64,000 nucleotides of DNA from Lucinisca nassula (Eukaryota > Mollusca > Bivalvia > Lucinida > Lucinidae). The notes beneath the pieces were generated by a model, which was not told where the DNA came from, did not search any database, and saw only the letters and a list, made by a program, of their open reading frames with translations. Numbering within the stretch: the first letter of the stretch is position 1; each line of letters begins with the position of its first letter. This document shows positions 51,501-55,440 of the stretch, piece by piece. A program made the translations under genes and the position numbers. Where the stretch lies: assembly GCA_963580285.1 (NCBI GenBank), contig OY757017.1, positions 14,272,538 to 14,336,537 on the forward strand, read 5' to 3'.

Positions 51501-54500
51501 AGATTGTTAACTGTTCTAGTAAGTACAATATCTAATATAGTGGTATTTTTGCTAAATAAATGTGAGCAGCTTTTGCAGATGCAAAAGCTGCTCACGTTTT
51601 TTCAGCAAAAATATTAGCATTTTTGCCATATTAAATGATAAAAAATTTAACGATACATTAACTAATGATGTTGTTAGTTTTGAACAACTGGCCCATGTTA
51701 AATCTTTCAAGCATTCAGTCAGGTAATACATACTCTTGTTGCTTTGCAAAAGACAATGTGAGTAGTTTTGAGCTATTTTGTTTTTCAGCAGAAATATTTC
51801 TGTATCAGATATTGTTCTTGTTAGAACAGTTATAATTTTGATCACTGAATACTTGTCATGCTAACAAGGCTATGAGCATGGCCTTGAAATGTTACATAGA
51901 TTCCTTGTTATAAAGTATAAAGTACCTGACCTGTTTATTCTGTCATATACATTTGCAGAGTTATTCCCCCTTATTACTGTACTTTTCAGTTTCCCAAGCT
52001 ATACAGCTACAGGCCAACTGGTGTTACAGCAAGGCCTCTGCTCTGCTCACAGACTGGTATAAACAGGTAATCCATCTGGAATGTCAAAACCCTGAGTGAT
52101 ATATCCACTTATGACTGACCTCCTTACAGTGATATATTGACCAACTAATCACTGTGAGCAAGAATCTATTTCTTAAATATAAATACTGTAAAAATTGAAA
52201 ATTGTAGAGCAGATGACAATCTTTTTTTTATCCATGTCCAGCGTTTTGCGAAGAAGTTTCTACAACTGGCTCAGGTTTTAAGATTTTGGCACGAAAAAAA
52301 TCAGATTGGCGAAAGTGATGGCGAAAGAAAAAAAAATCCTAGCGCGAACCCTGATACACCTGTCATACCTGTCTGTTAAGCAAGCAAGGTTTTTAGCAAA
52401 ATAGATATGATGGCAATGATCAGGAATTGATACAATTAACCCACAGCTCAGAGACACCAAATGGAAAGAAGCACAGACATGAAACAACTAGACCCTAATG
52501 GAAACATGAATAGCGGAAAGCCAATAGGACAGTTACTTTCCCACAAAATGGCCAATTGGCTATCCAAAACAAAATACACCCGGACCTCATTATAGCACGA
52601 TTCGTTACAGCACGAATTCGGATATAACACGGTTTTGGTTTGGACCCCAAATTTTCCCCAACCAACATTTATAAATATTATCCAAGGATTGTATCAGGTT
52701 TTATGCACAACAACTTTATTTTCCTCTCATTTTTGACTGCGGTAATACGGTAGCTAACACGGTAGCTAGCACGGTTTATAACAGTACTTTTTGATATTTA
52801 TTGCAGGCCTCCAGCAGAGTTCAATATACAGTATTTAAACTTGTTTAGCTTGACACGCATGATAAACATGAACTGCCATCGGCACAATCAAGTGTTGGCT
52901 TAGTGAGACAAAGAGATTAAAGATTTCAGTTACGCAACCGGAAAAAAATATTTATCACGCTCTGTAAAGGATCACTGCTCAGCAGAAATTTTAAACATGG
53001 ATGCAGACGATGTGATCGGTCAACTGCATTAAAACTCATTTTCTAGAGCCGCATGTAAAAGAAAGTCAAATTTATTCCAGCTTAAAAGCAAATGATAAAA
53101 CATATTCAAGATCGATTTTTGCGGTAAGAAAATCATTCAAAAATCATGTGCGCCATTAAAAATCGTTTCAAATCGCTAAAATATTAAGGGTAAGACATTT
53201 CAAGGGAAGTAATTCAAATTTTTTGTAAGTGTTGATCATTGTCCCGTTCCGAACCCTAACCGGTATTTTCACCATTGAAATGTATTAACGGTACTGTAGT
53301 TCGGTACGGTTCCGGACGCTCTGATACAACAAAGTTAGCCGGGAACCAGCTATCAAAATGGCGTCATACTCGCTGTCAGATCGGACGATTTCTGGATATA
53401 AAACATGGTTTATCAGCTGGTTTCGATTAAAGTGGCTTGTTTGACTTGATGGGCCATGTTATTTACTGCCATTGATTAGTTCTAAACACATTTTAGTCGG
53501 GAAATATGGTCATTAACCGGACCGCACATCATCTTGTTTGGGAAACTATTGATCACCATTGTGTCAATGGCTGATCTGTGACAAATACGGTCGGCGTTTA
53601 TAACACGATTCGGTTAACTAACACGGTCCATTGGTTGGACTCTGAGTTCCGTGTTATAACGAGGTTGAGGTGTAATATAAGCAATACAAGCAAGCGTGCA
53701 TACAGTTGAAAAAAATATATTTATCATATGACGTCGCGTCTGAGAGTGTAATAACGTCATGTAATAAATTCGATAATCCACTAGTGGATTAAATATGCAA
53801 ATTAGTTAGATACGCTCCGTAACGTTACATGTACGACGTCCTTAGTGACGTCGCGTTTACTAGTGGCGGAATATTGACATTTTTGTGAAACAATCATGAA
53901 TAAAATGCATTTTAAATGTCATATGATAAATAGAATCTTGAATTCGTGCTCATGTATTATTGAATTAATTAAACTGGTTGAGAAAAAGGCATAAAATGCT
54001 CGGCAAAGCCTCCCATTTTATCCCTTTTCCTCAACTCGTTTGATAAATTCAATAATATATGAACACTCATGTAAGATCCTCTATATATTGACCGTTCAAA
54101 CCTGTAGACCTACAGTTACCTATGAAAACAGTGTAGATCCAGATGAGATGGCTCATAATAACAAACAACATACAACAATGGATGTACCCACATACAGTGC
54201 TGTAAAGGTCCACTATGAAAACTCTGGGGTGAAAGGGTTAAGCAAGCGCTATAATTCAACTAAAAATTTGGAAGTCCCTAAACTGTTACTGTTTTGTTTA
54301 TTTGATTCGAGGTTTAACATCCCCATCAACACAGTGTAGGTCATTTTGCTTCCAGTTTTGTAGGACTTTTACCCAACATTAAGATGAAATGACATCTTCA
54401 GTCCTGTGGCCCAAAAGTAATTTTTTGCAAACAGTGTGGACCCAGATGTAGGAGCAGTCTGATCTAGGCCCTCACTGTTTGCTTGTATGAAAAATATTTT

Positions 54501-55348
54501 TAAAATAGTTTGCATGAAGATTCAGCAAACGACATAAGCAGACGATGTAGTTTTTCTCGACGTTTTAAGGGTTAAACCTTTCTTTTTCTAAGAGATAAGG
54601 AAAAAGAAAAAAAAACCTTGAAAATCCTGTCGGGTACATCTGATTGGTAAAAGTGCATCTGCATTTGTATGCGCTATTTTTCAACTCGACCCATATTAGG
54701 AAGAAAGGACATGTAATATACGGCCTTATCTGGAGCATGGTAATATGTTTAATCATACTTTTGAATATACCCGATGTAATCAAACAAAAAGATCATATGA
54801 TTAATACTTCCAGCTGTTGTTGCCATTGACAACTGAAGAAGTTCTAGAGAAACTACAGAGAATTCTAGAGCAGCAACAAGTCAACTGGCAGCTACTGATC
54901 ACTTTTGTCTCTACAATGATTGATTAAAACTCTAATACTTTCAGCTGTCGTTGCCATTGACAACTGAAGAAGTTCTAGAGAAACTACAGAGAATTCTAGA
55001 GCAGAAAGAAGTCAACTGGCAGCTACTGCTCACTTTTGTCTCTACAGTGATTGATTAAAACTTTAATACTTTCAGCAGTTGTTGCCATTGACAACTGAAG
55101 AAGTTCTAGAGAAACTACAGAGAATTCTAGAGCAGAAAGAAGTCAACTGGCAGCTACTGCTCACTTTTGTCTCTACAATGATTGATTAAAACTTTAATAC
55201 TTTCAGCTGTTGTTGCCATTGACAACTGAAGAAGTTCTAGAGAAACTACAGAGAATTCTAGAGCAGCAAGAAGTCAACTGGCAGCTACTGCTCACCTTTG
55301 TCTCTACAATGATAGTCTGTCTCACAGAGGCCCAGAAAACTTTTCTAG
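14796..55348 (+). CDS. FANCA: FANCA, N-terminal part (nine exons, 3' incomplete)
   Basis: This is a split gene for a Fanconi anaemia group A protein, the scaffold of the nuclear Fanconi core complex (with FANCG and FAAP20) needed to ubiquitinate FANCD2-FANCI. Nine exons of 96, 49, 140, 167, 101, 108, 150, 77 and 142 bp give 343 codons. Their exit phases run 0, 1, 0, 2, 1, 1, 1, 0, 1, so they join without a frame break. By eye they follow vertebrate FANCA in order: an ILKETVFQLIAHNQQ helix, the CAAVLTSVIKSTQGPLL block, the LQLVWVLGKEGI block, DFIDMI, WCYSKASALLTDWYKQ, and EEVLEKLQRILE...VNWQ...FVSTMIVCLTEAQ. It corresponds to roughly the first third of the vertebrate protein. No exon for the vertebrate segment between DFVQMF and the W-SFARTHPLLTSLYRR block was found. 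The remainder lies beyond the window or was not recognised. The family assignment rests on recalled vertebrate sequence. Confidence 0.85.
14946..15226 (+). mobile_element. SINE-like retroposon, A-rich tail
   Basis: Third copy of the 236-528 family: CGGGGCTTGAAGAAATAGAT, CGCAGAGCTGAAACCG, CATTTTATCTCAATGTCAGG, GTGTTGACGGGGATGTTAAA. It ends in a poly-A tract. Lies 55 bp into the first FANCA intron. Confidence 0.8.
15227..15950. other. Intron; cluster of GGAAATCCATGGATTTA-type motifs
   Basis: At 15645-15755, GGAAATCCATGGATT or close variants occur four to five times, spaced about 20-50 bp, partly as palindromes around CCATGG. No coding signal was found in the rest. Confidence 0.5.
15955..16154. 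mobile_element. Palindromic MITE family A (complete ends)
   Basis: Left end CATTACAAAAACACACC, AAATACATTGTAAACTTTAC and right end GTAAAGCTTACAATGTATTT ... GTGTTTTAGTAATG are inverted repeats. This defines the outer ends of the family. The inner GAGGCGGTTC hairpin is lost here. Confidence 0.8.
16338..16625 (+). mobile_element. SINE-like retroposon
   Basis: Fourth + strand copy: GGGGCTTGAATAAATAGATG, CTAAGCCTGCCCAGGCAAAG, TTGGCGGGGATGTTAAACCT, CAAATCAAAC tail. Confidence 0.8.
16787..17462. mobile_element. Inverted-repeat element with internal GTGCAAAAACAGTGTAAGTG motifs
   Basis: Ends GTCTGCTGAGTGCAATTACA and TTATTGCACTCAGCAGAGGAC are inverted. Inside, TGCAAAAACAGTGTAAGTGCA-like motifs recur about five times in both orientations. 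About 680 bp, no transposase frame; probably a non-autonomous DNA transposon. Confidence 0.65.
17500..17637 (-). mobile_element. SINE family D fragment
   Basis: Antisense body: GCCGGTCAGTTCCGTTAACC, CAGCAACTGACAACTACCC, AGAAAAGATTTTATGGTCAG. Better copies are at 38305-38596, 50993-51230 and 63215-63523. Confidence 0.75.
17640..18050. mobile_element. AATCGATTA-rich element with nested hairpin
   Basis: Ends CTAAGGCTGACACGATTAAT and GATTAGCCAGCCCTAACC are imperfect inverted repeats, with AATCGATTA motifs near both. In the middle (17795-17863) is the hairpin CAGACCCTGATGAGACGCCG / CGGCGTCTCATCTGGGTCTA inside GCAAACAGTG arms, a motif also found at 23825, 24205, 37915 and 54425. Confidence 0.6.
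18092..18140 (+). CDS. FANCA: FANCA exon b
   Basis: A TTTATTTTTCAG acceptor, 49 bases encoding IPDKNEHISNNLRPVS, then a GTAAAT donor. It enters in phase 0 and leaves in phase 1, exactly as its neighbours require. Sequence similarity to vertebrate FANCA is weak here, so the support is splice sites and phase. Confidence 0.6.
18289..18616. mobile_element. TA-flanked MITE (Tigger/pogo-like ends)
   Basis: TA then CAGTAGAACTTCGATGGCTC at the left; GAGCCATTGAAGTTCGACTG then TA at the right. It is interrupted near 18400-18485 by a small hairpin MITE with AGAATCGCCTCACAC. The ends resemble CAGT(C/A)RAACYTCG termini of pogo/Tigger elements. Fragments of the family lie at 27343-27440, 28495-28595 and 38800-38955. 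Confidence 0.75.
18617..19130. other. Intron, no gene seen
   Basis: No exon signal. A short C-rich run lies at 19035-19062. Confidence 0.5.
19131..20545. mobile_element. TA-flanked DNA transposon relic T, copy 1
   Basis: TA followed by CACCCAGGCCTCGTTATAGC opens the element. The interior matches 52577-53672 (GCACGATTCGTTA, TTTGGACCCCAAATTTTCC, CGATTCGGTTAACTAACA). The right terminus is lost. The SINE at 20036-20265 is inserted inside. No transposase is recognised; the 85-residue open frame on the - strand at 19730-19984 shows no family motif. Confidence 0.65.
20036..20265 (+). mobile_element. tRNA-derived SINE family B, with TSD
   Basis: Flanked by a perfect 14-bp duplication, ataccgttagatgt, at 20022-20035 and 20266-20279. 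The head is tRNA-like: GTGGCCTAATGGATAAG for the A box and GGGTTCGAGCC for the B box. The tail ends CTTGAAAGGGCCGTAAAACC plus A10. A diverged copy is at 44040-44262. The intact boxes and long A tract suggest a comparatively recent insertion. Confidence 0.9.
20546..22106. other. Intron, no gene seen
   Basis: AT-rich intron. TTTGGTGTTCATTTGGTGAA is tandemly duplicated with its flank near 21631-21718. Short open frames (20545-20805, 21098-21286) lack splice context or recognisable domains. Confidence 0.5.
22107..22585. repeat. Long foldback repeat P, copy 2
   Basis: Same foldback block as 2061-2545, in the same orientation, with the GCGCGTAGCGCGC core and the downstream TTTTCGATGCGAGAAAATGA and GTAACGTCA-rich part. 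Confidence 0.85.
22605..23053. mobile_element. Two tandem palindromic MITEs (family A2)
   Basis: Two head-to-tail copies, about 22622-22838 and 22840-23053. Each starts with CTCCAGAAATAGCATTTTC and contains TTGTGAGTGCTTGTTAGAAC, CGCCTCATT, the inverted arm, and the shared CCCCAG(T/G)TTTCTCTATAT end. Confidence 0.8.
23218..23640 (-). mobile_element. SINE-like retroposon split by a TTAA MITE
   Basis: An antisense copy of the 236-528 family occupies 23235-23359 and 23573-23640. The two halves join correctly once the insert 23364-23568 is removed. Confidence 0.8.
23364..23568. mobile_element. TTAA MITE family B (piggyBac-like), 205 bp
   Basis: TTAA at 23360-23363 and 23569-23572; terminal inverted repeats CCCTTGTCCTGCT / AGCAGGACAAGGG. 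The centre is the hairpin CAGATGGCTTC / GAAGCCATCTG. The TTAA duplication inside an identifiable SINE makes the boundaries exact. Confidence 0.9.
23781..24005. mobile_element. TTAA MITE family C (degenerate)
   Basis: CCCATTTTGTACCAGAAACC on the left and GATTCCATTTGGTACAAAAA on the right, around a GGCAAACAGTGCAGGCCC / GGGCCTACAC hairpin. Same family as 24086-24309 and 37877-38071. Confidence 0.65.
24086..24309. mobile_element. TTAA MITE family C
   Basis: TTAACCCTTTTTGTACCAAA at the left and GGTACTAAATGGGTTAA at the right. The centre is GGCCCTGATCAGACGCC / GGCGTCTGATCTGGGCC. The right end is about 35 bp from the exon c acceptor. Confidence 0.8.
24344..24483 (+). CDS. FANCA: FANCA exon c
   Basis: Acceptor TTTCCTGTTACAG, donor GTGATT. 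The 46 whole codons include LLRSQSLQQGTDTNYG and CAAVLTSVIKSTQGPLL. These track the vertebrate ALQDQASRLGVPVG and SVGQICTAPAETSHPVLL segments in order. It lies between two TTAA-bounded MITEs (24086-24309 upstream and 24538-24747 downstream). Confidence 0.75.
24538..24747. mobile_element. TTAA MITE family B
   Basis: TTAA at 24534-24537 and 24748-24751, ends CTTGTCCTGCTG / CAGCAGGACAGG, same interior as 23364-23568. Begins 54 bp after exon c. Confidence 0.85.
24856..24998. mobile_element. Palindromic MITE family A
   Basis: Near-perfect hairpin: TTTTTCTTATTTCTGC...GGGTACTCATTAGAAGCGCC and its complement around TCACTGA. Confidence 0.85.
25000..25894. other. Intron with a duplicated segment
   Basis: GTCTGGCCCAGAAAACATGT and its 90-bp flank occur at 25214-25304 and again at 25474-25566. 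The stretch 25563-25835 is matched in inverse orientation at 53730-54060. No exon signal. Confidence 0.6.
25895..26085. mobile_element. Palindromic MITE family A
   Basis: CCCCACTTTATATAG end, then TTGTAGGTACTTGTTAGAAC, CGCCTCACTGAGGCG and the complementary arm. Confidence 0.8.
26189..26355 (+). CDS. FANCA: FANCA exon d
   Basis: Acceptor TATGTTTTAG, donor GTAAAT (phase 2 exit). It encodes NEIDAVLRTLHVLLTEG, KKARFLTTLLQHK and LPLQLVWVLGKEGIMS. The last block matches the vertebrate LLLEAVWHLHVQGIVS segment and is one of the clearest FANCA signatures in the window. Confidence 0.85.
26471..26714. mobile_element. Palindromic MITE family D (CAGTTGTTCAAA ends)
   Basis: Ends GGGCCAGTTGTTCAAAACTA and CTTTGAACAACTAGCCCC. 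The central hairpin is AATGTGAGCAGCTTTTGCG / CGCAAAAGCTGCTCACATT. Further copies lie at 26763-26980, 36408-36604, 36605-36805, 37363-37605, 43146-43384 and 51451-51694. The ends resemble hAT-type MITEs, but no 8-bp duplication was confirmed. Confidence 0.8.
26763..26980. mobile_element. Palindromic MITE family D, partial
   Basis: GTCGAGTTGCTCAAAGCATT left end and the AAAAATGTGAATTGCTTGTG / CAAAAGCTATTCACATTTTT hairpin; the right end is degraded. Confidence 0.65.
27343..27440. mobile_element. TA-type MITE fragment
   Basis: CAGTGAAACTTCAGTATCTC is the left end of the 18289-18616 family, cut off by the Helitron-like element that starts at 27441. Confidence 0.55.
27441..28204 (+). mobile_element. 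Helitron-like element with duplicated core
   Basis: Begins TAGGGCCCCGCACTGAAAG. It ends with the hairpin GTCAGTttcACTGAC at 28182-28196, AGCT, then CTAG. GGGGCCCTAG near the 3' end inversely matches the start. It contains (TCTG)n tracts, a 120-bp duplication at 27480-27700, and three degenerate units with TGGATGGATTTAAATATTAC and TCAAAGGTCAAGGTCATAC. Confidence 0.6.
28205..28909. other. Intron with MITE remnants
   Basis: At 28240-28440 a family A-related hairpin has an arm expanded into four to five copies of GGTATGTTGTGTGTA. At 28495-28595 there is a half of the TA-type MITE (TTCAAACTACCC ... TTGAGCTATTGAAGTACAAC). No exon signal. Confidence 0.65.
28910..34125 (+). mobile_element. Large Helentron-like element with degenerate arrays
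   Basis: The left end is AGCTCACATGAGCCGAAGGC after a T-run. The right end is CAGGTGAGCGGCTCAGGACC, the hairpin AGGACcaataGTCCT and CTGG followed by TTTT. The interior consists of repeats of about 390 bp (GGAACCAGTGGGCCGATT, GATGACCCTTGGATGACCTT, GGAAACTATTGCAGCCTGTG). Each carries TCAAGGTCA-type motifs. A second element of the same group is inserted at 29779-31585. No protein-coding region is seen. Confidence 0.65.
29779..31585 (+). mobile_element. Nested Helentron-like element
   Basis: Left end AGCTCACCTGAGCACGAAGT with its complement (GTGCTCAAGGTGAGCT), forming a 5' hairpin. Right end CAGGTGAGCGATCCAGGGCC, ATGGCCCTCTTG. It interrupts the outer array unit GTGTATTTTTTGGAAACTAT inside the T-run, which implies insertion between two Ts. 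The interior is about eleven contiguous units of about 145 bp (AACAAAATGGCCGCCAGAGC, GACATCTCCTCCTAGCCC, TTGGATGACCCTCTACC). Confidence 0.75.
34291..34391 (+). CDS. FANCA: FANCA exon e
   Basis: Acceptor TTTTTGTTCCAG, donor GTAGGT. It encodes YSTSGFLSEFGSQMKL and LIQETDNTDEASSCLS, aligning by position with vertebrate WLFRNLCCLCEQMEASCQ. It enters in phase 2 and leaves in phase 1. Confidence 0.75.
34496..35028. mobile_element. Palindromic MITE family A, with nested MITE and duplicated end
   Basis: CATTACGAAAACACGCC starts the element, and the hairpin arms GTGGGTACACGTTAGAACCG / CGGTTCTATCGAGTACCCAC surround CCTCATTGAGG. Its right part, AATAAGAAAAATAAGATTTA to CACGGACTTGTTCA (about 86 bp), is tandemly duplicated at 34857-35028. 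A 183-bp MITE sits inside (34513-34695). Confidence 0.8.
34513..34695. mobile_element. TA-flanked MITE nested in MITE A
   Basis: Inverted ends CAGTAAAATTCC / GGTGAATTTCACTG flanked by TA (34511-34512, 34696-34697). Removing it restores the family A sequence AAATACATTGTAAATTTTA. Confidence 0.85.
35099..36343 (+). mobile_element. mariner-type transposon, inactive
   Basis: Imperfect terminal repeats ATGAGGGCAAGTCAATAAGT and its counterpart ending ATTGACTCATCTTCAT. The transposase is readable across frames: a helix-turn-helix part (35240-35520), then VTVDENLVHYYEPENK (first catalytic Asp), ILPQQDNAKVFYTC (second Asp), YPTYSPDLALNDYFLFP (third Asp block) and a C-terminal part. It has several stops and frame changes and lies in a FANCA intron. 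The family (Tc1/mariner superfamily, D34D type) is clear; the subfamily is not. Confidence 0.85.
36408..36805. mobile_element. Two abutting palindromic MITEs family D
   Basis: Copy one runs from TACAGTTGTTCAAAGCAGC to GTTTTGAACAACTGGGG, and copy two from CCAGTTGTTCAAAACTAACA to GCTTTGAAAAACTAGCTG, immediately adjacent. Confidence 0.75.
36806..37264. other. Intron, no gene seen
   Basis: AT-rich; contains a short inverted repeat around AAAGAATTTGTG / AAATTCTTTCTTT near 36930-36970. Confidence 0.5.
37265..37670. mobile_element. TA-type MITE interrupted by MITE family D
   Basis: CAGTAGAACCTCATTTATTC opens a TA-type MITE. At 37363-37605 it is interrupted by a family D palindrome (GGCCAGTTGTTCAAAGC ... 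TTTTGAACAACTGGCCC), after which GACTTCAAAATCACC resumes. Confidence 0.65.
37877..38071. mobile_element. TTAA MITE family C
   Basis: TTAA at 37873-37876 and 38072-38075, ends CCCATTTTGTAC / GTACAAAAAGGG, and a GCAAACAGTGC / GCCTACACTGTTTGC core. Confidence 0.8.
38100..38290. mobile_element. Palindromic MITE family A variant
   Basis: Arm TTGTGTATGCTCATTAGGAT with CGCCTCACTGAGGCG core, followed by two extra ACACAACATAC-containing repeats of the arm. Confidence 0.65.
38305..38596 (-). mobile_element. tRNA-derived SINE family D
   Basis: Antisense: TTTGTATTGGAGTTTAACGG tail at the left, the body CCAGAAACTGACAACTGCC, and a tRNA-like head at 38525-38592 (sense GCCTCGGTAGCTCAGTCAGA). Same family as 63215-63523. 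Confidence 0.85.
38617..38695. mobile_element. Palindromic MITE family A, short perfect hairpin
   Basis: TATGTTGTGTGTACTCATTA, GAATCGCCTCA and complementary arm TGAGGCGATTC, TAATGGGTACACACAACATA. Confidence 0.85.
38978..39085 (+). CDS. FANCA: FANCA exon f
   Basis: Acceptor TGTACTTTCAG, donor GTAATT. It encodes GLLKELLEVVFTDRKKK and SYSSNTLTAVSSVVDRVAL. Phase 1 to phase 1. No close vertebrate counterpart is recognised, and it may be an expansion between the LCEQME and DFVQMF segments. The Helentron-like insertion 39203-42108 begins 118 bp downstream. Confidence 0.7.
39125..42240. mobile_element. Palindromic MITE family A split by a Helentron-like element
   Basis: The left part (39125-39202, CCCCACTTTATAAAAGGG) and right part (42109-42240, CTTATTTCTGCTCCAAGACA with hairpin GGTTCTAACGATTACCC-type arms) are one MITE, separated by the insertion 39203-42108. 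Confidence 0.65.
39203..42108 (+). mobile_element. Helentron-like element with three tandem arrays
   Basis: Starts GACAAGGTGAGCTTTTGTGA and ends CACAGGTGAGCGAACCAGGG, CCCTCTGGGCCCTCTTG. Array 1 (39278-40130) has about five units of about 160 bp (TTGTCCGCACGATAGCATCT, GGTTCCTTTCTTGAACCAGC). Array 2 (40155-41510) has about nine units of about 145 bp (CAGAATGATCATCTTGACAA, AAAAAGTAGGTCAGTAGGTC). Array 3 (41510-41820) has units with TGACCTTGACCTGTGACCTA. No coding region is seen. Confidence 0.65.
42643..42810. repeat. Palindromic element E
   Basis: TTTTTCTGCTGTTCATGAAA, GTATGGATGCAGTGGGT and complementary arm ACCCACTGCGTTCATAC, TTTCATGAATAGCAGAAAAA, around CCTTCAGGG. Only this copy was noticed. 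Confidence 0.8.
42820..42960. mobile_element. Palindromic MITE family A (degenerate)
   Basis: CATAGGTTATGGGCACTCTT, AGAACCGCCTCAATGAGGCA and a worn right arm. Confidence 0.65.
43146..43384. mobile_element. MITE family D with triplicated arm
   Basis: TTCAGTTGTTCC left end. The arm TTGCAAATGCAAAAGCTACTCACATTTTT-type sequence occurs three times in tandem (37-38-bp units at 43216-43325), and the right end is TTTTGAACAGC. Confidence 0.7.
43644..43802 (+). mobile_element. tRNA-derived SINE family C
   Basis: Head GTGGTGTAGTGGTAACGC (A box) and AGGATCGATCC (B box), body CCCAGGTCCCGTCTCCATAT, and the tail GGTGGGACGTAGAACTCAAA ending CTCACTCACT. Too diverged at the acceptor and T-arm stems to be a functional tRNA. 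Confidence 0.8.
44040..44262 (+). mobile_element. tRNA-derived SINE family B, diverged
   Basis: Same order of segments as 20036-20265: GGTCTACTGGGTAAGAG, GGGTTGGAGCC, CAGGTCACATGTGAGATGC, ATAATCTTGAAAGGGCCAGG. Ends 58 bp upstream of FANCA exon g. Confidence 0.8.
44321..44470 (+). CDS. FANCA: FANCA exon g
   Basis: Acceptor TTTTTATTCCAG, donor GTATGA. It encodes DFIDMILDKPEGKTL, EKLEVAMETMKKTV and SHFLSLVLSYKPVTK. It corresponds to vertebrate DFVQMFVLRGFQKNS through VDVLQRMLIFALDAL. Phase 1 to phase 1. Confidence 0.85.
44590..46150. repeat. Palindromic repeat F hosting a mariner
   Basis: AACATTTTTCGTGCTCAACT to 44758 and CATGCTCAGCTGGATTGAGC to 46150 share TGAGCATGAA and TTATGAGCA motifs in inverse orientation. 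The mariner 44760-46076 lies between them. Confidence 0.55.
44760..46076 (-). mobile_element. mariner-type transposon, inactive, TA-flanked
   Basis: Near-perfect inverted ends GAGGACTGTTCAAATATGAA / TTCATATTTGAACAGTCCTC flanked by TA (44758-44759, 46077-46078). The transposase runs on the - strand: N-terminal MVGTRLAYAVEIRSYIKN (about 45885), then VVTGDETWVSLF (first Asp), LLHDNASSHKVFIV (second Asp), a frameshifted PRIPLTLPRLTLF for the SPDLAP-DF block, and a C-terminal AFNDWIRRLKVCIS. A stop after DETWVSLF and a frameshift in a C-tract inactivate it. Confidence 0.9.
47007..47319. repeat. Perfect or near-perfect 156-bp tandem duplication
   Basis: TGCCCACACACAGATTTTCT through TACACACCTGTGAACTTTT is repeated once, with no difference seen by eye. 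Confidence 0.85.
49303..49690 (+). repeat. Interspersed repeat R, copy 2
   Basis: Inverted match to 1555-1940: CTTCATGCAGACTGAACAAA, TTTAAGCCCCCCAGTG, GGCCATATGGCCATCTTGTG, GTATCGATTCCTGATC. It lies inside the 4.3-kb Helitron, so it was either captured or inserted there. Confidence 0.8.
50993..51230 (-). mobile_element. SINE family D, head deleted, with TSD
   Basis: The duplication ttaattactgtttg occurs at 50979-50992 and 51231-51244. It keeps the TTTG tail and body (CCAGAAACTGACAACTGCCC) but lacks the tRNA-like head (GTTGCCGGCCCAGGC joins directly). Confidence 0.85.
51451..51694. mobile_element. Palindromic MITE family D
   Basis: GTCCAGTTGTTCAAAGCATC ... AGTTTTGAACAACTGGCCC with the GAGCAGCTTTTGCA / TGCAAAAGCTGCTC hairpin. 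A remnant of another copy lies at 51400-51435. The right end is 295 bp upstream of exon h. Confidence 0.8.
51990..52066 (+). CDS. FANCA: FANCA exon h
   Basis: Acceptor TACTTTTCAG, donor GTAATC. In frame it reads SQAIQLQAN then WCYSKASALLTDWYKQ, matching vertebrate SDAVQMQREW then SFARTHPLLTSLYRR. It enters in phase 1, so joining it directly to exon g keeps the frame even though the intervening vertebrate segment is absent. Confidence 0.88.
52395..52574 (-). repeat. Interspersed repeat R, diverged fragment
   Basis: GAATTGATACAATTAACCCA, ACCCTAATGGAAACATGAAT, TTTCCCACAAAATGGCCAAT follow copy 1 in order; cut by the TA element at 52577. Confidence 0.7.
52577..53672. mobile_element. TA-flanked DNA transposon relic T, copy 2
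   Basis: Left CACCCGGACCTCATTATAGC and right GTTATAACGAGGTTGAGGTG are inverted, flanked by TA (52575-52576, 53673-53674). The termini recall pogo/Tigger elements (ACCTCGTTATA). About 1.1 kb, too short for and without a recognisable transposase. Confidence 0.8.
53673..54796. other. Intron with inverted repeat partner and SINE/MITE pieces
   Basis: 53730-54060 is the inverse partner of 25563-25835, sharing TAATCCACTAGTGGATTAAA-like and TATGATAAATAGAATCTTG segments. An antisense fragment of the 236-528 SINE-like family is at 54300-54412, and a GCAAACAGTGTGGACCC / GGCCCTCACTGTTTGC hairpin at 54428-54483. No exon found. Confidence 0.6.
54797..55206 (+). pseudogene. FANCA: Three 131-bp tandem partial copies of FANCA exon i
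   Basis: Starts at 54814, 54945 and 55076, spaced exactly 131 bp, and followed by the full exon at 55207. Each copy repeats the acceptor (CTTTAATACTTTCAG; CTTCCAG in the first) and the first 35 codons of exon i. It then runs into ATTGATTAA, an in-frame stop, with no donor. Copies differ at only a few bases. If one of these acceptors were spliced, the message would terminate early. Copy three has a CAGCAG acceptor. Confidence 0.9.
55207..55348 (+). CDS. FANCA: FANCA exon i
   Basis: Acceptor TTAATACTTTCAG, donor GTAATT. It encodes LTTEEVLEKLQRILEQ, QEVNWQLLLTFVSTM and IVCLTEAQKTFL. This is very close to vertebrate SAEELVGHLQEVLETQ, EVHWQRVLSFVSALVVCF and PEAQQLL. Enters in phase 0, leaves in phase 1. 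No following exon was recognised before the window ends. Confidence 0.9.
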
Positions 55349-55440
55349 GTAATTAATTCATATATATGACAGCAGCGCATTTCAGCATTTAGGGGTATTT
55401 TGTGGAATTTATATAGAAAATGTCTGAATGTTTTGCAAAC

